Source of the DNA: JAKFEW01 sp036675505
GTDB lineage: Bacteria > Cyanobacteriota > Sericytochromatia > S15B-MN24 > JAQBPE01
Length of the DNA stretch: 64,000 bases
Direction: 5' to 3'
NCBI GenBank assembly: GCA_036675505.1
Contig: JAKFEW010000084.1
Coordinates: 18,538-82,537 of the forward strand
Every line of letters starts with the position of its first letter. Position 1 is the stretch's first letter. Shown here one piece after another: positions 47,449 through 55,712 of this stretch. Position numbers and translations under genes: made by a program. The notes under the pieces were generated by a model. It saw nothing but the letters and a program-made list of their open reading frames with translations, did not search any database and was not told where the DNA came from.

Positions 47449-48384
47449 GTGATCGCCTACATGCTCGCCGGCGTCGTCGGCGCCGCCGCGCTCGCGGTCG
47501 GCGCGATCGGCTTGCGCCGCGCGCGCCTGATCGGGGCCACCCGAGCGTTCCTGGCCCGCTTCGACCACGTGCCCGCCCTCGGCGCCTACCGTGAGGGCCT
47601 GCCGCGCACCGCAATCCCCGGCCCGAAGCGGCCCCACGCCGTGCTGCTGCTGCACGGCTATTCCGCCTCGCCCGCCGCCTTCGCTCGCCTGACCCCGCTC
47701 CTCGACGCCCGTGGGGTCGCCTACCACGCGCCAGCGCTCACGGGCTTCGGCCTCGACGATTTCCGCCTGCTCGCGGCCGTGCGCGGCGAGGATTGGCGCC
47801 GCGACGTCTACAACGCTTACGACCTGCTGGCGCAGGTGGCGGACGAGGTCAGCGTGGTGGCGCTGTCGTTCTCGACCTTGATCGCCGCCGAGCTCGCGCG
47901 GGATCGGCCCGTGAAGCACCTGGTGCTCGTCGCGCCGTACTTCAACTTGCAAGGCGAGACCGATCGCCGGATGCGCGCGGCCTTCCGCTCGCCCTGGAAG
48001 CGCGCCGCGGCGCTCGCGCTGACCCCCTGGGTCGCCAAGCCCGTGAGGCCAGGCCGGGCCACGCCCGTGGACCTTTGCGACCCGGCGGCCGCGGCGCGCT
48101 TCTTCCAGTACCCCACCTTGCCCCTCGCCAGCCTGATGGCGGTCTGGGACTACCCGCGCGAGCCGGACCTCCGCGCGTTGCGCTGCGAGACCCTCGACGT
48201 CTTGTGGGGCGAGCAGGAGCAGACTTCCGACGTGCCGGCGTTCCTCGCGGACCTCGACGCAGCCGGCGTGCGCTTCCGGTTTCAGGCCTTCCCGCGCTCG
48301 GGCCACAACCTGCTCGACGACTTCGACGGGGCGGGAGCGGCGGGCGCGATCGCCGCGGTGATCGCGCCCGCCGCCGCAAGCTGA
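47449..48384 (+). CDS. Membrane-anchored alpha/beta hydrolase
   Basis: About 311 residues with an N-terminal membrane segment (MLAGVVGAAALAVGAIGL), then an alpha/beta hydrolase fold: LLLHGYSASPAAF (oxyanion loop), a nucleophile elbow read as VVALSFSTLIAAELA, acidic residue candidates near LWGEQEQTSD, and the catalytic His in RSGHNLLDDF. The elbow departs from GxSxG (Ser and Thr replace both Gly). This resembles carboxylesterase/lysophospholipase-type proteins. Starts GTG 47449 and ATG 47461 are both possible; no ribosome site is close, so it may depend on coupling to the DUF1963 gene. Confidence 0.8.
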   Translation: MIAYMLAGVVGAAALAVGAIGLRRARLIGATRAFLARFDHVPALGAYREGLPRTAIPGPKRPHAVLLLHGYSASPAAFARLTPLLDARGVAYHAPALTGFGLDDFRLLAAVRGEDWRRDVYNAYDLLAQVADEVSVVALSFSTLIAAELARDRPVKHLVLVAPYFNLQGETDRRMRAAFRSPWKRAAALALTPWVAKPVRPGRATPVDLCDPAAAARFFQYPTLPLASLMAVWDYPREPDLRALRCETLDVLWGEQEQTSDVPAFLADLDAAGVRFRFQAFPRSGHNLLDDFDGAGAAGAIAAVIAPAAAS

Positions 48385-48472
48385 TCGAAAATCGACCTCC
48401 GCCCGAGCGCTGACGTGGCGGGCCAGATCGCCGCACGATAGGCCTTGCAGACCAAACGGGAGGACAAGGCCG

Positions 48473-48907
48473 ATGCCGATCACCATTTTGCTCGACCAGC
48501 ACAAGCTCGACCGCATCGACGACACCCGCGACATCATCGCCGACTTCGGGCACGAGAGCTACTACGAGCTGTACGAGCGGTTCAAGTACCTGGGTGACGA
48601 CCACATCTTCGTCACCAAGCTCGATGCGATGGCGGATGCGCGCGTACGGGTGGGCGACAAGGTCGCCTTCGTCGACGAGTCCGACGCGGAATATCAAATC
48701 TTGGATCTGGTGAAGGACCACACCTCCGGCGAGAACGACGTCATCTCGCCCGGCCGCCTCGCGATCCTCCAGATGGTCGTGGGCGTCTACGGCGAGAACC
48801 CGGCGGGCGCCGGCGTGCAGTTCGTCGCCACCGAGCCCGACCGCCGCGATCGGCGCGAGAAGCGCCCGCCGAGGTCGGGGGCGCCGTCGATCGAGGCCGA
48901 GGAGTAA
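48473..48907 (+). CDS. Hypothetical soluble protein
   Basis: A 144-residue protein with GGGAGGA about 8 bases before its ATG. The first 110 residues are ordered and acidic (ILLDQHKLDRIDDTRDIIA, YYELYERFKYLGDDHIF, GDKVAFVDESD); the rest is Arg/Glu-rich and probably disordered. No domain or motif was recognised. It stands alone between the hydrolase and the NHL lipoprotein, with 88 and 62 bases on either side. Confidence 0.7.
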   Translation: MPITILLDQHKLDRIDDTRDIIADFGHESYYELYERFKYLGDDHIFVTKLDAMADARVRVGDKVAFVDESDAEYQILDLVKDHTSGENDVISPGRLAILQMVVGVYGENPAGAGVQFVATEPDRRDRREKRPPRSGAPSIEAEE

Positions 48908-48969
48908 CCGCACGGGCAGGCCCGCGCGCAAGGGCAGGCGGCGCCCTGGTGGGCGGGTATGAGACCGAA

Positions 48970-51711
48970 ATGGCTTCCCGCTCGCTTTGCGCGCCCGTCC
49001 TCCTGATCGCCCTGCTGACCGCGGCCTGCCAAACGCCGGCGGCCGTCGGGCCTGCGGGCGCCCGCGGGACGCGCGCGACGCCCACCGCCAGGCGTGGCGG
49101 CGACGGCGACGCGGCCACCTCGTCACCGCAGCCGCCCGGTCCCACCGTGATCGCCGGCCTCACGCCCAGCCCAGGCGCTTCGCCGACCCTGGCGCCGGCG
49201 CCGGCCGTCGGCCTCGCCGGCAGCGTGCGCGCACCCGCGACGCTGCTCGCCAACAACGGCGCGGGGCTCATCTCGGACCGCGGCGCCGGCATCGTCGCCA
49301 ACCACGGCGCCGGCGTCGTCGCCAACAACGGCGGCAGCATCATTGCCAACAACGGCGGCGCACTCATCGGCAAGACGAAGTACGGGCAGGCGGCCTATGG
49401 CCTGCGGCAGACCGTGAACATGAAGCTCGAGCAGTTCCTCCTCACGGGCGTCGAAGTTGCCCTCGTGGGCGCCGACGGCGTGCCGCTGAAGGACGGCGCG
49501 GGCAACCCGCTCGTGGCCCGCACGGACGCCGAAGGTCGGTACGCGCTGCCGGCCGCGCCGCCCGACCGCAACGCCGTGCTCGTCGTGAAGTTGCCCGGCG
49601 ACAAGGGCGAGCTGCGGGCGATCGCGCCCCGCGCGGCCGGTGGCCGGACGGTCGAGGTCGACGTCGTGAGCACGTTCGCGACGTCGTACATCCTGACCCA
49701 GTACATCGGCACGCAGGCCGACAAGCAGGGTACGCTCGACAAGCTCCCCGCCGACGCGGAAGCCGAGACGCGGCGCCGCACGGCGCAGGCCTACGCGGCA
49801 GCGGGCGCGCCGCCGGCCGCCGTCACGGACGCCGCCGTGGTCGCCGCCGTCGACGCCTTGCGCGGGCAGAGCGGCGAGCTCGACGCGCAACTCGAGACCG
49901 TCAGGCGCCTGCTGATTCCGGCCGGCCAGTCCGATCTCGGCGCCGGACTACCCGGCACCGAAGTCTCGCTCGCCGGCGTGGGCCAGCTCGCGCTCGCGCC
50001 CGACGGCACGCTGCTCTTCGCCACGAGCCAGCGCGCAGCGACCGTCGGCAACCGGATCTGGCGGTTGGGAGCGGATGGACGGCTCGCCAAGGTGGCCGAT
50101 GTCCAGGCCCGCGGCCTGGCCGTGGCGCCCGACGGCACCATCGCCTGGACCGAGGTGACCTCCGTCGAGAATCCGTTCGTCCCGGGCCGCGTGCGGTTGT
50201 GGCGCCAGCCACCGGGCGGCGTGCCCACGGCCGTGGCCCAGGACGTAAAGGCGGGCGACCTGCCCCTGTTCGGACCGGCGGATGCGCTGGTCCTGTTCAC
50301 CGGCCTCTTCGGCTGGGGGACGCCCCAGGCGCTCGTATACCAGGGCGGCGGCGCACCGCGTGAAGTGAGCATGAGCGCCGGGTCGCCCGGCACGCTCGCT
50401 GGCGGGCCGGTGGCGCAGGACGCGGCCGGAGGCACCTGGATGCTGAGCGGCCGCGGCAAGGACGCGGTGCTCTGGACGATCGATCTCACCTCCGGCGAGG
50501 CGGTGGCCCGCGCTACCGGCGCCGAGCTCGGCGCCCGCTCGCTGGCGCTCGATGCGCGCGGCGACCTGATTTACCTGGCTGCGGGCGGGCTCTTGCGGCG
50601 GACGCCCGCCGGCGCGACGTCGGTGCTGTGGGCTGCGCCCCCCGCGGCCCTCGCCCTCGAGGGCGGCGTCGCGCTCGCGCCGGACGGGAAATTGTTCGTC
50701 GCGCAGGGTGGCAGCCGCATCTTCGCGCTGGCGGCCGGCGAATACCGGGCCGTGGCCGGCAAGGCGGCGGACGCCACGGCAGCGACGGCGGCGCGCCTCG
50801 ACCTCGTGGCGGCGTCCGGCGTCGGCGCCACGGTGGACGGGACGCTGTTCGTCGCCGACGCCGGGGCCCACCGGATCTACCGCGTCGGGACCGACGGCGC
50901 CGTCACCACCTTCGCGGGCACGTCCGCGGCCGGCAGCGCGCCGGACGGCACACAGGCCGCCGCCGCGTCCCTCACGAGCCCCTCCGACCTGGTGATCGAC
51001 CAGGCCGGCCGGCTCGTTTTCATCGACGGCAAGGCGGTGCGCCGCGCGGATCCGGCGGCGCCGGGCGCGCCGCTCGAGACGCTGTTCGCCGCGGAAAAAA
51101 CCACGCCGTCGCTGCTCACCTGCGGGCCGGATGGCATGCTTTACTTCCGGACCGTCACGACGGCCACCGGCGGCGCGCCGAATCCGTTCGACGTCGGCAC
51201 CTTCAAGCTGCAGGCCGTGCGGCCCGACGGCACCCGCCAGGACTTGCTCGCCAGCGACCCGGCGCTCGAGGGCTTCCACGAGATGGCGGCGAGCGCGGAG
51301 GGCCTGGTGCTGCTCGACGGCTACCGGATCGATCGCTGGACACCGGCGACGGGCCGGGTGAGGGTCGCCGAGTTGCCCGGCAAGCCGGCGAACGGCTTTC
51401 CGCCGATGCCTGCCGAGCTCGTGGTGGGGACCGAAACGGTGCTGGGGCTCCCGGGCGGCCTCGCCGTAGGCCCGCGCGGCCTGCTGTATCTGACCTTTCC
51501 GGCCGCGGGCGGCAACCGGGTGGTGCGCTTCGACCCTGCCACCGGCGCGCTCGCGGTGATCGCGGGCAAGGGCGCGGCGGTCTTCAACGGGGATGGCGTG
51601 GACGACGGGCTGGACCAGCCGATCCGCCCGGCGTTCGATGCGGCGGGCCACCTGCTGGTGGTGGACGCGAACCACCGGCAGATCAAGCGGATCCCGGCGG
51701 AAAAGCTCTGA
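48970..51711 (+). CDS. NNG-repeat lipoprotein with NHL-type beta-propeller
   Basis: A 913-residue lipoprotein (lipobox LLTAAC). A Thr/Pro/Ala linker leads to an NNG repeat block (about 85-135: LLANNGAGLISDRGAGIVAN, GVVANNGGSIIANNGG) closed by ALIGKTKYG. Next comes a carboxypeptidase-regulatory-like domain (about 150-215; ARTDAEGRYALPA) and an Ala-rich helical part. From about 310 to the end lie NHL/SMP-type propeller blades (LALAPDGTLLF, FVADAGAHRIYRVGTDG, LVIDQAGRLVFID, LLVVDANHRQIKRI). The front half is shared with the lipoprotein at 60.6 kb. Likely a surface or outer-membrane protein for protein or glycan binding. A GTG at 48949 is an alternative start. Confidence 0.82.
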   Translation: MASRSLCAPVLLIALLTAACQTPAAVGPAGARGTRATPTARRGGDGDAATSSPQPPGPTVIAGLTPSPGASPTLAPAPAVGLAGSVRAPATLLANNGAGLISDRGAGIVANHGAGVVANNGGSIIANNGGALIGKTKYGQAAYGLRQTVNMKLEQFLLTGVEVALVGADGVPLKDGAGNPLVARTDAEGRYALPAAPPDRNAVLVVKLPGDKGELRAIAPRAAGGRTVEVDVVSTFATSYILTQYIGTQADKQGTLDKLPADAEAETRRRTAQAYAAAGAPPAAVTDAAVVAAVDALRGQSGELDAQLETVRRLLIPAGQSDLGAGLPGTEVSLAGVGQLALAPDGTLLFATSQRAATVGNRIWRLGADGRLAKVADVQARGLAVAPDGTIAWTEVTSVENPFVPGRVRLWRQPPGGVPTAVAQDVKAGDLPLFGPADALVLFTGLFGWGTPQALVYQGGGAPREVSMSAGSPGTLAGGPVAQDAAGGTWMLSGRGKDAVLWTIDLTSGEAVARATGAELGARSLALDARGDLIYLAAGGLLRRTPAGATSVLWAAPPAALALEGGVALAPDGKLFVAQGGSRIFALAAGEYRAVAGKAADATAATAARLDLVAASGVGATVDGTLFVADAGAHRIYRVGTDGAVTTFAGTSAAGSAPDGTQAAAASLTSPSDLVIDQAGRLVFIDGKAVRRADPAAPGAPLETLFAAEKTTPSLLTCGPDGMLYFRTVTTATGGAPNPFDVGTFKLQAVRPDGTRQDLLASDPALEGFHEMAASAEGLVLLDGYRIDRWTPATGRVRVAELPGKPANGFPPMPAELVVGTETVLGLPGGLAVGPRGLLYLTFPAAGGNRVVRFDPATGALAVIAGKGAAVFNGDGVDDGLDQPIRPAFDAAGHLLVVDANHRQIKRIPAEKL

Positions 51712-51735
51712 GAAGCCACCCTCGGCGGGGGACCT

Positions 51736-52203
51736 TCAAGGGGCATACACCCCCATCACCCCCAGGAATCGCCGCAAGCCAGGCTCGAGCGTGCGGCCCG
51801 GCCAGTCGGTCGCCACCGTCAGCACCCCGTACCGATGCCCATACTCCGTCACCACCAGCGGCGGCCGCGTCGGCGCCGGGTTCCAGGGGCTGAACGCGCC
51901 GGCCTTGCCGCCGTAGGGGCTGCGGGGGTTCCAGATGCTGCGCGGGCCGTCGAGCCGCCCGTAGGGACCATCCGGGTTCAGGATCGCGTCCTCGGCGCCG
52001 GCCGGGCAGCTCAGGCAACCCAGGTAGACTTCATGGGCCGGACCGCCCATCAGGCGCAGCACCGTGCCACGCGTTCCCACGGGCGCGAGCCGCAGGGCGT
52101 CGACCACCTCGGTCGGCACGGCGGCCGGGCCCCAACCCGGAACGCCGGCCGGCCACAGGGCACAGCCGGCGATCAAAAGAACCACGAACACGGCCAGGGG
52201 CAT
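51736..52203 (-). CDS. Small lipoprotein with LGCLSC and IWNP/WNP motifs
   Basis: A 155-residue protein with a short lipoprotein signal (VFVVLLIAGC, lipidated Cys near residue 14). The conserved-looking part EVYLGCLSCPAG, then GPYGRLDGPRSIWNPRSPYG and FSPWNPAPTRPP, resembles small uncharacterised proteins with paired Cys and repeated WNP/YG motifs that I recall from cyanobacteria and Firmicutes. The two Cys may bind metal or form a disulfide. It is encoded convergently with the NHL lipoprotein. Confidence 0.7.
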   Translation of the reverse strand: MPLAVFVVLLIAGCALWPAGVPGWGPAAVPTEVVDALRLAPVGTRGTVLRLMGGPAHEVYLGCLSCPAGAEDAILNPDGPYGRLDGPRSIWNPRSPYGGKAGAFSPWNPAPTRPPLVVTEYGHRYGVLTVATDWPGRTLEPGLRRFLGVMGVYAP

Positions 52204-52225
52204 GGGCCTCCCATACCCGCGCGGC

Positions 52226-52465
52226 TTAGCCGCTGGTCGCTTCCTCCACCGCCGCGACGGCCGCCGCGACGTCGGCCTCGGTAAGGAAGGTGCGGCCCTC
52301 GAGGGGCGCGAAGACCACCCGCAGCGTCATCTTCTTGTTGCCCCACGCGAGCGTTTCGACGCCGCGGGCCTCCGCGTGACGGACGACGTCGGCCGGGGTG
52401 ACGGGGAAATCGAGGCCTTGCAGCGCGTCGTGGAGCGTGCCCGTGCGTTCATTGCCGGTTGCCAT
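52226..52465 (-). CDS. Small DUF2795-like protein
   Basis: A 79-residue protein with a strong AGGAGG site before the ATG. The stretch LHDALQGLDFPVTPADVVRH resembles the DUF2795 motif (L-x-G-hydrophobic-D-aromatic-P-hydrophobic-x-DhhxxA), seen in many short bacterial proteins of unknown function. It is soluble, with no signal. It lies 22 bases upstream of the small lipoprotein on the same strand and may be co-transcribed with it. Confidence 0.65.
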   Translation of the reverse strand: MATGNERTGTLHDALQGLDFPVTPADVVRHAEARGVETLAWGNKKMTLRVVFAPLEGRTFLTEADVAAAVAAVEEATSG

Positions 52466-52574
52466 GGCTACCTCCTGTCCAGATGTGTATGGCCAAGTCT
52501 AGCCCGCGCGAAGACGAAGGCAACGGTCGTCAGCCGATCTCGACCTTTTCCTCGGTCGGCTCGCCGCGTGTGCC

Positions 52575-53132
52575 TCAGAAGGCGTACCAGCGCAGCCCGA
52601 GCTCGTAGTTCGGCTTCAAGCCACCGGCGGCGGGGGTCACGACGCCGCCGCGGTCGACCGAGACCCCAGGCACGAAGGCCGCGCCCAGGCCTGCCAGCAG
52701 GCTGAACTGCGGGAGCGGCCGCCACTCGTAGCCGACGCCGGCCAGCACCGCGGTGCCGCTCGCGCGGTTGGTCGCGTCGGCGGCGATCGTGAACCACGAG
52801 GCACCGAGCGCGACGTAGGGGCCATCTTGCGGGCCGAGGCTCAGGCGCAATAGGGGGCCGATCCCGAAGCCGCTGCCACGCGCGTCGGCGAACCGGCCGC
52901 CCTGAAGGCCGAGGGCGACGTGTGGCGCGACGCGGACGCCGCCTTCGACGCCGTAATCGTTGCCATTGCCCGCGATTGCGCCCAGGAAGAAGGCGGGAGC
53001 CGCGGGCGGGTTCGGCCTGGGCTGGCTCGGCAGGGGATCGGGCGTGTCCGCATAGGCCTCGCCGTACGGCGCGATCGCCCCGAACATGACCGCGGCGAGG
53101 ACGACAGCGGCCACGGCGGGACGCAAGGACAT
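52575..53132 (-). CDS. Exported beta-barrel-like outer-membrane protein
   Basis: A 185-residue protein with a Sec signal (MSLRPAVAAVVLAAVMFGAI, cleavage near AYA-DT), a Pro-rich start, and alternating hydrophobic/polar strands through the rest (VALGLQGGRFADARG, PYVALGASWFTIA, FSLLAGLGAAFVPG). It ends in an aromatic residue (LRWYAF), as BAM-assembled barrels do. This suggests a small 8-stranded outer-membrane barrel. AAAGGAA precedes the start. It follows the Het-C-like gene (56-base gap) on the same strand. Confidence 0.72.
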   Translation of the reverse strand: MSLRPAVAAVVLAAVMFGAIAPYGEAYADTPDPLPSQPRPNPPAAPAFFLGAIAGNGNDYGVEGGVRVAPHVALGLQGGRFADARGSGFGIGPLLRLSLGPQDGPYVALGASWFTIAADATNRASGTAVLAGVGYEWRPLPQFSLLAGLGAAFVPGVSVDRGGVVTPAAGGLKPNYELGLRWYAF

Positions 53133-53188
53133 GGGGCGGGGTTCCTTTCGAGAACGGGGCAGCGACGTGGAACGGGGTCCCTCGCTCG

Positions 53189-54712
53189 CTAGATACCCGC
53201 CTCGCGCGATTCGAAACGCCCGCTGGCCGGCGCCAGCCGGGCGCCCGTGAGGCGCAGCCGCACCTCGGCGTCGCGCCCCTGCACGGTCACAATCACCCCG
53301 TCGCCGCCGCGCGAAGGCTCGACGCGGGCGCCGGCCGGAAGGCCGCCCACGCGGCCGGTGGCGGGCTCGTACCAGAAGCGCAGCGCGCCGGTGGCCGTGA
53401 GGTCGACCTTGTCGTCCCTGGCCGGGAAGTCCTGGTCGAAGAGCGCGTATTCGATCGGCACGCGGCGCGTGCCACGCGGCACCACGGCGAGGGCCGCCCA
53501 GGCCGGCGTGGACGCGTCGCGATCGATCTGCGGCGCCTCGACGAAGGGCTGACCGGCCACGGTGATCCGGCTGTACAGATCCGGCGGGCCGACCAGATCG
53601 AGGCCGCGCCTGAGCGCGCGCACGGCCAGCGTGCGCACGACGACGGCCCGCCCGTCGAGCGGGTGGCCATCCACGCCGCCACCGCCGCCGGTGGCCGCGA
53701 GCAGGGCGATCACGCGCGGTGGCGTGTTCCACCTCGCGAGGCCCTCGACGAGCTGCGGGGCCAGGGCGATCGCCCGGTCTGCGACCACCGAGCTGCGGGG
53801 GCTCGGCCCGCCGATCGCGGTGAGGATCGTGCCGACGAAGCTGCCGCTGCCGTTGCCCTTCCAATGGCCATCGACGCCGGTGGGCACGACCTGGCGCACG
53901 AAGGCGAAGTTCGACAGGTAGCCGAACGAGCCCCAGCTCGAGAGCCGGCGCGCCACCACGACCTGGCGCCGCAAATCGCGCTCGAGCGCCTCGCCGGGCC
54001 GCCAGCTCGCGCATGCCGACCAGATGCCCGGGCGCTTGGCTTCGGCCCAGCCGCGCACGGCGTTCACCCACTCGCGCGTGCCGGCGTGCGCGAAGACGTA
54101 CGCCTCGCTCCACCCGCGCCGAACGTGCGAGTCCTTGTTCATGCCACGGTAGTAATCGCCGTGGGCCTGCTCGGGCACGGCCGCCCGGTCCGGGTGCATG
54201 GACGTCCGCAGCGGCACGCCCGGCATCGGATCGCTGAAGAAGGTCTCGGTGCGGTAAGCACCGTCCGGCCCGCGTGGATGGGCCTCGACCCAGTTCGAAT
54301 GCGAATAGAAATCCTGCACCGCGTGCAAGGTCATGCCGAGCGCCGTGAGCACGCCCTCCGCGTCGTCACGCGCGGCGGCGGCCTCGACGACCCGGCGGGT
54401 GTTGGCCACCGTCCCGGCCCAGCGCGCCCGCACGGCCGCGTCGCTGGGCAGGTCGTCGAAGTGCATGAGGTCGAACTGGCGCGCCAGGGTCTGGTCCGGA
54501 TAGACCGGCGTGTTCAGGTAGTCCGTGACCCAGTTCGCGATCTGCGCCTGCCGCACGGCCGGACCGCCGAAGCCCTGCTCGACGAGCGCGGCGGCGGTAA
54601 GGTCGAAGTGATGGCCAGTGTCGAACGCCGCCGCCGGCTGCGCCAGCGCGAGCACGGCGGCCAGCGCCAGGGGGGGCGCGGCGAGGCGCATCGGAAATCC
54701 CGATGGAGCCAT
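53189..54712 (-). CDS. Exported Het-C / zinc phospholipase C-fold protein
   Basis: A 507-residue exported protein. GGAGG lies 8 bases before ATG 54712; a signal peptide follows a second Met (MRLAAPPLALAAVLALAQPAAA). The mature N-terminus (FDTGHHFDLTAAALVEQGFG, AQIANWVTDYLN) and LHAVQDFYSHSNWVEAHP form the His/Asp pattern of the Het-C and zinc-dependent phospholipase C/P1 nuclease superfamily. The last 130 residues look like a beta-rich accessory domain. The fold is well supported; whether it hydrolyses phospholipids, or acts as in fungal Het-C, is unknown. Confidence 0.8.
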   Translation of the reverse strand: MAPSGFPMRLAAPPLALAAVLALAQPAAAFDTGHHFDLTAAALVEQGFGGPAVRQAQIANWVTDYLNTPVYPDQTLARQFDLMHFDDLPSDAAVRARWAGTVANTRRVVEAAAARDDAEGVLTALGMTLHAVQDFYSHSNWVEAHPRGPDGAYRTETFFSDPMPGVPLRTSMHPDRAAVPEQAHGDYYRGMNKDSHVRRGWSEAYVFAHAGTREWVNAVRGWAEAKRPGIWSACASWRPGEALERDLRRQVVVARRLSSWGSFGYLSNFAFVRQVVPTGVDGHWKGNGSGSFVGTILTAIGGPSPRSSVVADRAIALAPQLVEGLARWNTPPRVIALLAATGGGGGVDGHPLDGRAVVVRTLAVRALRRGLDLVGPPDLYSRITVAGQPFVEAPQIDRDASTPAWAALAVVPRGTRRVPIEYALFDQDFPARDDKVDLTATGALRFWYEPATGRVGGLPAGARVEPSRGGDGVIVTVQGRDAEVRLRLTGARLAPASGRFESREAGI

Positions 54713-54789
54713 GGGGAAACCTCCAGGAGTCTTGTAAAAGATTCTTACCCGAGGCTCGCTTCGCTGATTTGTCGCTTGGGTTAAAAAAC

Positions 54790-55656
54790 TTAGTACGTAT
54801 CGACCAACCAGCGCTTGGCCTTCACGAGCTCGGGCTTGAGCGCCGCGAACTCGACGCCGCGGGCCTGGAGGATGGCCTCGCAGGCCGCCTCGACGCCGGT
54901 CTCCATGCCCTTGAGGCCGCACTGGTAGACCATCAGCTTGCCTTCGGCGAGCAGCGGGCCGACTTCCTCGGCGAGCTCGGTGAGGCGATCGCCCACGTAC
55001 ATCCGACCGCCCTTGGCGTTCTGCTGCTCGCGCGAGATGGCGAGCAGCAGCCGGTCGCCTGGCCGATCGAGCAGCGCGCGCAGCTCGTCGGCATACAGCA
55101 AATCGGCCGAGGTGCGCACGCCGAAGAGCAGGAACGCCGGGCCACGGTGCTCGAACTGGGCGCGCTGCTTGAGGAAGGCCCGGAAGGGCGCGATGCCGGT
55201 GCCGGTCGCGAACATCAGGATCGGCTCGGCGGGATCGGGGGGCAGCAGGAAGTGCTTGCCGATTGGCCCGCAGATCTTCACGGGGTCGCCCGGCTGCAGG
55301 TCGTTGAGGTGGTTCGAGCAAAGGCCGAGGACCTCCTCGCCGGCCTCGTCGGTGTAGAGCGTGCGCTTCACGCACAGGCTGATCGTGTTGCCGGCGCCGT
55401 CGTCGCCGTCGCGCGACGAGGCGATCGAGTAGAGCCGCAGGCGGTGCGGCTTGCCAGCCGCGTCCTGGCCAGGTGCGATCACGCCGATCGATTGGCCCTC
55501 CAGGTAGCGCAGCCCGCTCACGCCGAGGTCGAAAACCAGGTGGCGCACGTCCTCGCCGCTGGTGGGCGTGAGGTCGACGTTCTCGAGCACGGTGGCGGTG
55601 TAGGGCGTGCTCGGACGGATGAGGTTCAGCGGGATTTCGACGGCGGCATGCGACAT
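54790..55656 (-). CDS. petH: Plant/cyanobacterial-type ferredoxin-NADP(+) reductase
   Basis: A 288-residue FNR moving electrons between NADPH and ferredoxin or flavodoxin. It begins with the family-typical VEIPLNLIRPSTPYTATVL and carries LRYLEGQSIGVI, the FAD motif RLYSIAS, LCSNHLNDLQPGD, the NADP loop FATGTGIAPFR, and a C-terminal aromatic (WLVDTY), as in cyanobacterial PetH and chloroplast FNR. There is no N-terminal phycobilisome-linker domain. Start 55656 is chosen at the family start, with AAAGGA upstream. It lies beside a cytochrome P450 on the same strand (56-base gap), which it could serve through a ferredoxin; no ferredoxin gene is in the window. Confidence 0.92.
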   Translation of the reverse strand: MSHAAVEIPLNLIRPSTPYTATVLENVDLTPTSGEDVRHLVFDLGVSGLRYLEGQSIGVIAPGQDAAGKPHRLRLYSIASSRDGDDGAGNTISLCVKRTLYTDEAGEEVLGLCSNHLNDLQPGDPVKICGPIGKHFLLPPDPAEPILMFATGTGIAPFRAFLKQRAQFEHRGPAFLLFGVRTSADLLYADELRALLDRPGDRLLLAISREQQNAKGGRMYVGDRLTELAEEVGPLLAEGKLMVYQCGLKGMETGVEAACEAILQARGVEFAALKPELVKAKRWLVDTY

Positions 55657-55712
55657 GGCGGGCGGTCCTTTCGGCCCCCAGTTTACCACGCCGCTCGCCC
55701 GTTTCGCCGCGA

